The translations under genes and the position numbers were made by a program. From NCBI GenBank assembly GCA_020630595.1, contig JAHDBC010000027.1:1-32600 (forward strand): a stretch of DNA of 32,600 bases. Reading direction: 5' to 3'. The stretch is from Planktomarina sp. GTDB lineage: Bacteria; Pseudomonadota; Alphaproteobacteria; Rhodobacterales; Rhodobacteraceae. Numbering within the stretch: position 1 is the stretch's first letter; each line of letters opens with the position of its first letter. A model generated the notes under the pieces. It had not been told where the DNA came from. It did not search any database and saw nothing but the letters and a program-made list of their open reading frames with translations. This document shows positions 9,152 to 16,649 of this stretch, one piece after another.

Positions 9152-10207
9152 TCATGTTACGGCAAAGCGATCCGGGCGATAGGGCGCAAGCCAATCGATT
9201 GTCTGGTTCGTTGCGCCGCGCATCACTTCCTGTGAAATCAGATCACCCATCAAGGCCGCAAGCGTCACACCCGAATGCATAACGGCCGCATAAACGCCGG
9301 TGCAAACCGCCCCAACAATTGGCACCCCATCACAGGGCATCGGACGATGCGCCAAAGTCAAACCAGCAGATGTCAGGCCCAAATCCGGGAACAGGCTGGT
9401 CAACCGGCCCATGGCATCGGCCTGCAGCGTGTCCAGTCTGGTACCCGCCGCATCGCCGTGATCCGATTGATGGTTCACATCGGTCGGCATGACAAAAACC
9501 CCATCAGATCGCTGCCGAATATCGCCAACCGGCGTCGCCAGAACATGGCGACTGACACGTCTGGCAGGTTGCGTGTGCAATACAAATGTCGGACTGGGCC
9601 GCAAGCAAAGATCGGCCCCCAACCCGGCTATCAGACGTTGGGTCTGTGTTCCCGCAGCAACCACAATGTCATCGGCACAAAGGGTGCCAAAAGCGGTATG
9701 GACCTTGCCCGGTGACAGGGCATCCACCCGCACCCCACGCACCACAGATGCCCCGCTTTGGGCCAACATGCGCGTCGCGCAGTCTGCCGCATCGATGACC
9801 TGTTCGCTTGGAAAAAACAACGCGGCGTCCGGTGGCCTGGCCACCCCCGGTTCCAGCTTTGAAAATTGATCCTTGGATATCCATTCGACCGGATAATCCA
9901 GATCTTTCAGGGTAGCGTATTGCCGGTGCAGGCCATCTTCGGGCTGATCCCACGCCAGGCTTCCCTGCGCCAAAGGTTGAACCCCCAGCGCGGCCAGCAG
10001 CGTTTGCCACGCTTGCATCCCGGCCGCGCGCAGGCGGAAATGATCGGCATTGGCAAAATAGCTGGCATTCACCCAGCCGAAACTGGCGTCTGTGGCACGG
10101 TCCGCGCCTGCATCGATGACCGTCACATCTGCACCGGCCCGCGCAAGGTGCCAGGCGGCCGACGCCCCGATGATGCCAGCCCCAACAATGATGATTTTCT
10201 GTGCCAT
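9152..10207 (-). CDS. DadA/glycine-oxidase-type FAD-dependent oxidoreductase
   Basis: A 351-residue flavoenzyme of the D-amino-acid dehydrogenase/glycine oxidase family. The N-terminal FAD-binding loop 'IIIVGAGIIGASAAWHLA' (GxGxxG at residues 9-14) is followed by 'VTVIDAG'. The C-terminal region has 'AHRPMPCDGVPIVGAV' and 'AVMHSGVTLAALMGDLISQ', the typical second flavin-contact block. These enzymes oxidise amines or amino acids to imines and ketones. The ATG at 10207 is chosen because it starts one residue block before the FAD loop; a GTG at 10237 would add ten residues. The gene lies antisense between the two halves of an ABC transporter, so it may process the same imported substrate, or it may be an insertion. 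The specific substrate is unknown. Confidence 0.88.
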   Translation of the reverse strand: MAQKIIIVGAGIIGASAAWHLARAGADVTVIDAGADRATDASFGWVNASYFANADHFRLRAAGMQAWQTLLAALGVQPLAQGSLAWDQPEDGLHRQYATLKDLDYPVEWISKDQFSKLEPGVARPPDAALFFPSEQVIDAADCATRMLAQSGASVVRGVRVDALSPGKVHTAFGTLCADDIVVAAGTQTQRLIAGLGADLCLRPSPTFVLHTQPARRVSRHVLATPVGDIRQRSDGVFVMPTDVNHQSDHGDAAGTRLDTLQADAMGRLTSLFPDLGLTSAGLTLAHRPMPCDGVPIVGAVCTGVYAAVMHSGVTLAALMGDLISQEVMRGATNQTIDWLAPYRPDRFAVT

Positions 10208-10253
10208 ACTATGCCCTAGGCCGTTGGACCCAATCACTCAACCCCGACAGGCG

Positions 10254-10291
10254 TTGACAGTTGCGCGCCATCAGCGTTTGACTGACGCAAC
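10254..10291 (+). promoter_or_regulatory. Consensus -35 hexamer overlapping an inverted repeat before the permease operon
   Basis: TTGACA (10254-10259) is a perfect -35 hexamer. At 17 nt spacing the -10 is poor (TTTGAC), as in an activator- or repressor-dependent promoter. GTTGCG (10260-10265) plus TCAG (10271-10274) is the reverse complement of CTGACGCAAC (10282-10291), apart from a 5-nt bulge. The inverted repeat would cover the promoter, so an operator is plausible. Confidence 0.35.
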
Positions 10292-10311
10292 CGCACCCCA
10301 AGGATCCGTGC

Positions 10312-11178
10312 ATGTTTTCATATTGCAGTGACCCCGATTTGTTGTCTGGCCTGACATGGTTGTCATGCTATCTGACAACCGGAAAACATATGCTGTTTTA
10401 CCAGTCGTTTTTCGTGGTGCTTTTGTTGTTGGCGATCACCGCGCCGGCTGCGCTGGCCTTCGGGTTTGGCGGTGCCATGGCGGCCCGGTCGCGAATTGCG
10501 CCGCTGTCTTGGCTGGGAAAGCTGTATATTTCGGCGGTCCGTGGTGTGCCGGATATCGCGTTCTTCTTGTTTTTCGTCATCGCGCTGGATCAGGGGTTCG
10601 AATATCTGCGCCATCAGGTCATATGTCCCGATTGGACAGATCCGATCCGACAGGGCAATGATTTCGTCGTATGTGATGCGGCCAAATTGCCCCTGAATTC
10701 CGCCCCGCAATGGCAGCATGAAATCTATGGATTTTTCACTGCAATCTTGACCTATGCAATTGTGTTTGGCGCCTTTGCGGCCAATGTGCTGTTTGGTGCC
10801 ATGCGGGCTGTTCCGAAGGCGCAACTGGAAACCGCAGAAGCGTATGGCATGTCGCGCAAACAAACATTCTGGCGCGTTTTGGTCCCACAGATGTGGATTT
10901 ATGCGCTGCCCGGTCTTTCGAACCTGTGGATGGTGCTGATCAAGGCGACGCCGCTTTTGTTTCTTTTGGGGATCGAAGACATTGTGTATTGGGCGCGCGA
11001 ACTGGGTGCCACGAAACAGGCCCGGTTCAGTGATTATCCCCATGGCGACTGGCGGCTTTGGTATTTTCTGGCGTTGCTTGTGTTTTATCTGGCGTTCACG
11101 CGCCTGTCTGAAATTGTGCTGGATCGCCTGACCCAGCGGCTGTCCAAGGGGCAAGCCTTTGCCGGGGGTGTCGCATGA
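10312..11178 (+). CDS. ABC transporter permease, HisQ-type
   Basis: The first inner-membrane permease subunit of the polar amino-acid importer (288 aa). It has several membrane helices, and the cytoplasmic EAA loop 'AEAYGMSRKQTFWRVLVPQ' that docks on the ATPase, followed by 'LSNLWMVLIKATPLLFLLG'. Between early helices it carries an extra loop, about residues 103-140 ('VICPDW ... FVVCDAAK'), with two cysteines; typical HisQ proteins have a shorter loop here. The start at 10312 has AAGGA at good spacing. The gene overlaps the next permease by ATGA. It heads an operon that runs into the glutamine synthetase-like genes, and its ATPase and binding protein lie upstream across the antisense oxidoreductase. 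Confidence 0.9.
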   Translation: MFSYCSDPDLLSGLTWLSCYLTTGKHMLFYQSFFVVLLLLAITAPAALAFGFGGAMAARSRIAPLSWLGKLYISAVRGVPDIAFFLFFVIALDQGFEYLRHQVICPDWTDPIRQGNDFVVCDAAKLPLNSAPQWQHEIYGFFTAILTYAIVFGAFAANVLFGAMRAVPKAQLETAEAYGMSRKQTFWRVLVPQMWIYALPGLSNLWMVLIKATPLLFLLGIEDIVYWARELGATKQARFSDYPHGDWRLWYFLALLVFYLAFTRLSEIVLDRLTQRLSKGQAFAGGVA

Positions 11179-11975
11179 GCTGTTGGCAAACCGTTCAAGA
11201 CTACGCGCTGCGTTCGATAGGCTACGGTGAACGCCAACTGCCGAAAACGGATTTCACCCTTTGCGAACATTTCACGCTGATCGGGTCCGGGCTGATTTGG
11301 AATGTCTATTTCGGCATTCTGGCCCTGTTGATCGGCTTTTTCATTGCAAACGCGATTGCAGCAGGCAAAGCCTATGGGCCGCGGTGGCTGCGAAAACTGT
11401 GTGATTGGTTTATCCTGATCTTTCGGGGATCACCGCTGTTTATCCAGTTCTTCTTGGCCTATTTCATCTTTCTGCGCCTGAAACAGGTGGGGATTTTGCC
11501 GTTTTTGACTGCGGCGCAGGCGGGGGCGTTGTTGGTTTTGATCCTGAATACGGCCGCTTATTCCGCACAGATCTTTTATGGTGCACTGATGTCCGTGCCA
11601 AAGGGCGATGTCGAAGCGGCATCGGCTTATGGGTTTACAGGGTGGAACCGATTTCGCCGGATTGTCTGGCCCACAACGCTGCGCCTTGCATGGCCCGCCT
11701 ATACGAACGAAGCGATCTTTCTGTTTCATGCCACGACATTGGTCTTTTTCAGCGGCTTTCCCGCGTGGCAACAACGGGGGGACGCGCTGTATTACGCCAG
11801 TTATTTTGCGGACAAAACATTCAACCCGTTCGTCCCCTATCCGATCCTTGCGTTTTATTTCATCCTTTTGACGTTGGTGATCATTGGCCTGTTCGGTCTG
11901 GTCAATCGGCGTTTGAACCGGCACCTGCCCGGCGCAACACCGAAACTGCGGTACAGGCCGCAATTGATCAGATGA
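11175..11975 (+). CDS. ABC transporter permease, HisM-type
   Basis: The second permease subunit (266 aa), pairing with the preceding HisQ-type protein. Membrane helices begin near residue 35 ('LIWNVYFGILALLIGFFIANAI' region). 'FILIFRGSPLFIQFFLAYF' is the characteristic N-terminal permease motif, and the EAA loop is 'VEAASAYGFTGWNRFRRIVWP'. It is joined to its neighbours on both sides by 4-nt ATGA overlaps, so permeases and the first glutamine synthetase-like enzyme are translationally coupled. This ties transport directly to glutamylation of the imported compound. Confidence 0.9.
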   Translation: MSCWQTVQDYALRSIGYGERQLPKTDFTLCEHFTLIGSGLIWNVYFGILALLIGFFIANAIAAGKAYGPRWLRKLCDWFILIFRGSPLFIQFFLAYFIFLRLKQVGILPFLTAAQAGALLVLILNTAAYSAQIFYGALMSVPKGDVEAASAYGFTGWNRFRRIVWPTTLRLAWPAYTNEAIFLFHATTLVFFSGFPAWQQRGDALYYASYFADKTFNPFVPYPILAFYFILLTLVIIGLFGLVNRRLNRHLPGATPKLRYRPQLIR

Positions 11976-13234
11976 GCCTTCGCATCGCCGCCGTTGACCT
12001 GAACGGTCAGTTTCGGGGCAAGCGCGTTCCGTCCCACGCGGTTGGAAAACGCGCGAATATGCCATTGTCCGTTTTGAACGTTGATATCGAAGGCGCCGAT
12101 ATCCAAGGATCGCCCCTTGTGTTTGCAACAGGCGATCAGGACGGCATTTTGGTGCCATACCGCGACCCGCTGCCCCTGCCGTGGTTGGGAAACACAGCAC
12201 TTTTGCAGCCTGCCATGATGACAACGGACGGTGATACCGGTTTTGCGGGCGATCCCCGTCAGGCCTTGATCGCGGTTCTTGATCGGTATGCGGCCAGTGG
12301 ACGATCCGTGATCGCGGCCTGTGAATTGGAATTCTACCTGTTAGAGGCTGACGGGGCCATGGCCCCTGCCTTGAACCCCGTTACGGGACGGCGTCTGTCC
12401 AAAACCAGCATCTTATCCATTCGTGAAATGGACGGTTTCAACGCATTCTTTGACGACATCGAACAGGGTGCCGCCGCAATGGGCATTGCCGATTTGACAA
12501 TCACGGCAGAAGCGGGCGTGGGCCAATTCGAAGTCACCTTGGCCCATGGCCCGGCCCTGCAAGCGGCAGATGACGTCGTCTTGTTGAAAGAATTGATCAA
12601 GGGAACGGCCCGCGCCCACGGCATGGCGGCCACATTCATGGCAAAGCCGTTTCCTTCGGAAAGCGGGAATGGCCTGCACACGCATTTTTCTGTTCTTGAA
12701 GGGGATCAAAACATCTTTACCGATGCGCCAACGTTGCAATCGGCGGTGGCAGGATGTTTGGATCATTTCACGGCATCAACATTGATTTTCGCGCCTTACA
12801 GCAATTCCTATGCACGTTTCGTGAATTCTGCCCATGCACCCACATCAGCAACATGGGGCCACGACAACCGCACGGTTGCGGTGCGCATCCCGGCGGGCTC
12901 CGCATCCGCCACACGTCTGGAACACCGGGTCGCGGGGGGCGATGTGAACCCCTATCTGTTGTATGCCGCAATTTTTGGCGCCGCGTTGCAAGGGATGGAC
13001 CGAAATCTTGTTCCACCCGATCCTGTCACGGGCAACGCGTATGAACAAACTGGCACAACACAGGTTTCACCATCATTGGAAACGGCGATTGCGGATTTCA
13101 GCACAGGCCGGTGGGACGATATCTTTCCGCCGCTTTTGGTCGAAAACCTGATTGCGACCAAACAGCAGGAACTGCGCCTATTCGGTGCATATTCCGACAC
13201 AGAAGCCCTTTGGAAACTTGTGGAAACTGTCTGA
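11972..13234 (+). CDS. Glutamine synthetase-like gamma-glutamyl-amine ligase, copy 1
   Basis: A 420-residue GS-fold ligase of the PuuA group, which joins glutamate to an amine using ATP. The N-terminal signature 'DLNGQFRGKRVP' (residues 9-20) is typical of this group rather than of GlnA. Active-site residues appear intact: E118/E120 in 'CELEF', E180 and E187 in 'AEAGVGQFEVTL', H236/H238 in 'GNGLHTHFS', R300 and R305 in 'DNRTVAVRIP', and E317/R319 in 'LEHRVAGGDVNPYL'. The ATG at 11972 overlaps the permease stop; the same frame is open upstream from 11405, but that part lies over the permease gene. It differs widely from the second copy at 13990, so the two may act on different amines or as hetero-oligomers. 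Confidence 0.9.
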   Translation: MSLRIAAVDLNGQFRGKRVPSHAVGKRANMPLSVLNVDIEGADIQGSPLVFATGDQDGILVPYRDPLPLPWLGNTALLQPAMMTTDGDTGFAGDPRQALIAVLDRYAASGRSVIAACELEFYLLEADGAMAPALNPVTGRRLSKTSILSIREMDGFNAFFDDIEQGAAAMGIADLTITAEAGVGQFEVTLAHGPALQAADDVVLLKELIKGTARAHGMAATFMAKPFPSESGNGLHTHFSVLEGDQNIFTDAPTLQSAVAGCLDHFTASTLIFAPYSNSYARFVNSAHAPTSATWGHDNRTVAVRIPAGSASATRLEHRVAGGDVNPYLLYAAIFGAALQGMDRNLVPPDPVTGNAYEQTGTTQVSPSLETAIADFSTGRWDDIFPPLLVENLIATKQQELRLFGAYSDTEALWKLVETV

Positions 13235-13294
13235 CCCCTTTCCAACCCCTGCGTTCCCCCGTATCGTTGCGCAAACACATCAAAAGAGGTTCCG

Positions 13295-13993
13295 ATGTTG
13301 ATCGGCATACTCCAAACTGGGCACGCGCCGGACCCGGTTCAGGAACACCACGGCGATTTCAAGGAAATGTTCGCCCGGCTGCTGGATGGCCATGGATTTT
13401 CGTTTCAGCACTGGGATGTCGTCGACGGGGATTTTCCGGCGTCGGTCACCGATGCAGACGGCTGGCTTGTGACGGGATCGAAACATGGCGCTTACGAAGA
13501 CCATGCCTTTATCCCGCCTTTGGAAGATTTCATCCGCGCGTGCTACGCCGATGGCCGCCCCATGGTGGGCGTATGTTTCGGCCACCAGATCATTGCACAG
13601 GCAATGGGGGGCAAGGTTGAAAAATATGACGGTGGTTGGGCTGTCGGCCATCAAGATTATTCTTACAATGGGACCAATCTGTCACTGAATGCATGGCATC
13701 AGGATCAGGTCGTTGATCTGCCACCCGATGCCTGTGTGATCGGTTCAAATGACTTTTGCGCAAATGCCGCGCTGGTCTATGGCAACCGCATTTATACGAT
13801 CCAACCGCACCCCGAACTGCGCAATCCGATCATCGAAGACTATCTGAAAGTGCGCGGATCAGATCCCACCTATCCCCGCGACTTGATCAACAGGGCGCAG
13901 GATTTGGTGGATGCGCCGACAGCTGATCTTCAAATCGCGGCGGATATGGCTGCCTTTTTCAAAGGGACGTTTATGCCAGAGGTGACATCATGA
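13295..13993 (+). CDS. Class I glutamine amidotransferase-like hydrolase
   Basis: A 232-residue stand-alone class I GATase domain. The nucleophile Cys94 is in 'VGVCFGHQIIAQAMGG', and His172/Glu174 in 'IQPHPE' complete the triad. A gamma-glutamyl bond hydrolase is the natural reading here: it sits between two glutamylating ligases, and in the Puu pathway PuuD releases glutamate from gamma-glutamyl-GABA. By sequence it is closer in style to GMP-synthase-type GATase domains (MLIGILQTG start) than to E. coli PuuD. An ammonia-supplying or amide-hydrolysing role is therefore also possible. AGAGG precedes the ATG. The stop overlaps the start of the second ligase by ATGA, implying equal expression. 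Confidence 0.88.
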   Translation: MLIGILQTGHAPDPVQEHHGDFKEMFARLLDGHGFSFQHWDVVDGDFPASVTDADGWLVTGSKHGAYEDHAFIPPLEDFIRACYADGRPMVGVCFGHQIIAQAMGGKVEKYDGGWAVGHQDYSYNGTNLSLNAWHQDQVVDLPPDACVIGSNDFCANAALVYGNRIYTIQPHPELRNPIIEDYLKVRGSDPTYPRDLINRAQDLVDAPTADLQIAADMAAFFKGTFMPEVTS

Positions 13994-15342
13994 CATGGCT
14001 GGACAAGGTGCCGCAATCCGCGCGGGATTATGTGGCACACAATACCCTGGATGAAGTGGAATGCATCATCGCAGATTATCCGGGCGTGGCCCGTGGCAAG
14101 GCGGTGCCTGCGGCCAAATTTGCCAAAACCAACAGCTTTTACCTGCCCAATTCGATCTACATGCAAACGATCACTGGCGAATGGGCCGAAGCGGCCGGGC
14201 CAGAAGGCTGGATCGAACCGGACATGACGCTGATCCCGGATTATTCGACCACGACCGCAGCGCCGTGGACGGGGGATTGGACATTGCAAGTCATCCATGA
14301 CGCCATTGGCCGTGATGGTGCCCCCATCCCATTTGCCCCGCGCAATGTGTTGAAACGGGTGGTCCAACTGTTTCGGGATAAGGGGCTGACCCCAGTGGTT
14401 GCCCCTGAAATGGAATTTTTCCTTGTTGCGAAAAACACAGACCCCGCCCAGGTGATCAAACCGATGATGGGGCGGTCCGGTCGGCCCGCAGCCGCCCGAC
14501 AGGCATACAGCATCAGCGCGGTCGATGAATACGGTCCCGTCATCGACGACATCTATGATTTCGCCGAAGCGCAAGGATTTGAAATCGACGGCATCACCCA
14601 AGAAGGCGGTGCTGGTCAGGTTGAAATCAACCTGAATCATGGGGACCCGGTGAAATTGGCCGACGAAGTCTTTTTCTTCAAACGCCTGATCCGCGAAGCG
14701 GCGCTGAAACACGATTGTTATGCGACCTTTATGGCAAAGCCCATTGCCGAAGAACCCGGGTCTGCCATGCACATTCATCATTCGTTTCTGGATGCGGATG
14801 GCAACAATATATTCAGCGGTCCACAGGGCGGGGAAACGGATGCATTTTTCCATGTGATTGCGGGGATGCAAAACCACTTGCCGTCCGTGATTGCGATGCT
14901 TGCGCCCTATGTGAACAGCTATCGACGTTATGTGAAAGACCACGCCGCCCCGATCAATCTGGAATGGGCGCGTGACAATCGCACGACCGGCATTCGCATT
15001 CCCCTTTCAACCCCGGACGCGCGGCGGGTGGAAAATCGGCTGGCTGGCATGGACTGCAACCCGTACCTTGGCATCGCGGCTTCGCTGGCCTGTTGTTATC
15101 TGGGTCTTGAAGATCAAAAACGGCCAAGCGCATCCTACAAGGGCGATGCCTATGATGGCGAAGAAGCCATCCCGCGCGACATTTTTTCCGCACTTGACCT
15201 GTTCGAAGGGTCAGACCGGTTGCATGATATCCTGCACCCCGAATTTGCGCGGGTCTATTCGATCGTGAAACGCACAGAACACGAAGAATTCTTGCATGTG
15301 ATTTCACCGTGGGAACGTGAACATCTGCTGCTGACCGTCTGA
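13990..15342 (+). CDS. Glutamine synthetase-like gamma-glutamyl-amine ligase, copy 2
   Basis: A 450-residue GS-family ligase resembling gamma-glutamylpolyamine synthetase PuuA. 'DYPGVARGKAVP' (residues 29-40) is the N-terminal signature. Active-site residues are E140/E142 in 'APEMEFF', E205 and E212 in 'QEGGAGQVEINLNHGD', H261/H263 in 'GSAMHIHHSF', R331 and R336 in 'DNRTTGIRIP', and E348/R350 in 'RVENRLAGMDCNPYL'. It is longer than copy 1 and has a more PuuA-like N-terminus. The expected reaction is ATP-dependent glutamylation of putrescine or another amine in the cytoplasm. It is coupled to the GATase by a 4-nt overlap, and the PuuB-like oxidase starts 3 nt after its stop. Confidence 0.92.
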   Translation: MTWLDKVPQSARDYVAHNTLDEVECIIADYPGVARGKAVPAAKFAKTNSFYLPNSIYMQTITGEWAEAAGPEGWIEPDMTLIPDYSTTTAAPWTGDWTLQVIHDAIGRDGAPIPFAPRNVLKRVVQLFRDKGLTPVVAPEMEFFLVAKNTDPAQVIKPMMGRSGRPAAARQAYSISAVDEYGPVIDDIYDFAEAQGFEIDGITQEGGAGQVEINLNHGDPVKLADEVFFFKRLIREAALKHDCYATFMAKPIAEEPGSAMHIHHSFLDADGNNIFSGPQGGETDAFFHVIAGMQNHLPSVIAMLAPYVNSYRRYVKDHAAPINLEWARDNRTTGIRIPLSTPDARRVENRLAGMDCNPYLGIAASLACCYLGLEDQKRPSASYKGDAYDGEEAIPRDIFSALDLFEGSDRLHDILHPEFARVYSIVKRTEHEEFLHVISPWEREHLLLTV

Positions 15343-15345
15343 CGG

Positions 15346-16647
15346 ATGAGCTTTCTGTTCGCAAACGAAAAGCAGGGCCACTATCCCGACAGTTGGTATG
15401 TTGCCAGTTCAGAAACCCTGCCTGCGTGCCCATCCCTGCGCGGTGATGCGGTCGCAGATGTGTGCATCATCGGCGCGGGCTTTACTGGACTGTCGGCTGC
15501 ACTGCATTTGGCAGGCAGCGGGCTGTCCGTGGTTGTGCTGGACGCGCACCGTGTGGGCTTTGGCGCATCAGGGCGCAACGGGGGGCAAGTTGGGTCTGGT
15601 TTGAACTGGGATCAGACGGACCTTGAAGAAAGGCTGGGCACCACCGCAGCCCACCAGATCTGGGATATGACAGAAGCGGCCAAATCTTTGGTACATGCAC
15701 TGGCAACAACCCATGCCCCCGAAGCGGGGATCGAACCGGGTGTCTGCCACGCAGACTTCAACGCCAAAGACCGCGATGCCGCCCACAAAGAAGCTGCGCA
15801 TTTGTCGGCCAACTACGGCTATGATCAGATTGAATGCCTGGACACGCATGGTCTGGCCGATGTGATCAAAACAGACCGCTACCGGGGCGGGGTGATCGAT
15901 TGGGGCGCATGGCATCTGCATCCCATGCGCTATGCTTTGGGGCTTGCCCGCGCGGCCTTGGACGCGGGGGCAGTCATCTTTGAAAAATCGGCTGTACATC
16001 ACGTCAAGCCCGGCCAACCCAACATAGTGCAAACGGACAAAGGCCGTGTGCGCGCGAAATGGGTTCTGCATGCAACCAACGGATATCATACGAGCCTGAA
16101 CCGTGTGCAGGCCGCGCGTGTTATGCCGATCAACAATTATCTGGTTGCCACTGCACCCTTGGTGGATCCGTCAGATGTTTTGACCAAACGTATCGCAGTC
16201 GCAGATAACAAGTTCGTTCTGAATTATTATCGTCTGTCCCATGACAACCGGCTGATATTTGGGGGCGGCGAAAGTTATGGCAAACGCTTTCCCGACGATA
16301 TGTTTTCAAAAGTGCGCAAGCATCTGATCGATATTTTTCCACACATGGCACATGTCGAACTGACCCACGCATGGGGCGGCACGTTGGGCATCACGCCATC
16401 CCGATTGCCACTGTTTGCCCAAGTGGCCCCCCATCAACTGACCGCATCAGGGTATTCGGGTCATGGCGTGGCCATGGCGACATTTGCGGGCAAAATTCTG
16501 AGCGATGTTGTACAGGGGCAATCGGGGCAGTTTGATATTCTGTCAAAACTGCCGCTGCCGCCCTTTCCCGGCGGGCAAATCCTGCGGGGGCCGATCATGA
16601 CGCTTGCAATGACGTGGTTCGCGCTGCGTGATCGGTTGGGCGTCTAA
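15346..16647 (+). CDS. puuB: PuuB-like gamma-glutamyl-amine FAD oxidase
   Basis: A 433-residue FAD-dependent oxidoreductase. The GxGxxG loop 'GAGFTG' is at residues 43-48, followed by 'GASGRNGGQVGSG', the combination seen in gamma-glutamylputrescine oxidoreductase PuuB. The late motif 'TASGYSGHGVAMATFAGKIL' is the family's C-terminal flavin-contact block. It would oxidise the gamma-glutamylated amine made by the neighbouring ligases to an aldehyde. The N-terminus 'HYPDSWYVAS' also matches PuuB. The start is 3 nt from the ligase stop. The gene ends 2 nt from the stop of the convergent lytic transglycosylase, with no terminator between. The symbol is by similarity; the exact substrate is not shown. 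Confidence 0.88.
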   Translation: MSFLFANEKQGHYPDSWYVASSETLPACPSLRGDAVADVCIIGAGFTGLSAALHLAGSGLSVVVLDAHRVGFGASGRNGGQVGSGLNWDQTDLEERLGTTAAHQIWDMTEAAKSLVHALATTHAPEAGIEPGVCHADFNAKDRDAAHKEAAHLSANYGYDQIECLDTHGLADVIKTDRYRGGVIDWGAWHLHPMRYALGLARAALDAGAVIFEKSAVHHVKPGQPNIVQTDKGRVRAKWVLHATNGYHTSLNRVQAARVMPINNYLVATAPLVDPSDVLTKRIAVADNKFVLNYYRLSHDNRLIFGGGESYGKRFPDDMFSKVRKHLIDIFPHMAHVELTHAWGGTLGITPSRLPLFAQVAPHQLTASGYSGHGVAMATFAGKILSDVVQGQSGQFDILSKLPLPPFPGGQILRGPIMTLAMTWFALRDRLGV

Positions 16648-16649
16648 GC

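Noticed and set aside
11405-11971. Upstream extension of the first glutamine synthetase-like frame, giving 609 codons
   Set aside because: This part overlies the HisM-type permease in another frame. The ligase start at 11972 with ATGA overlap gives a proper N-terminus.
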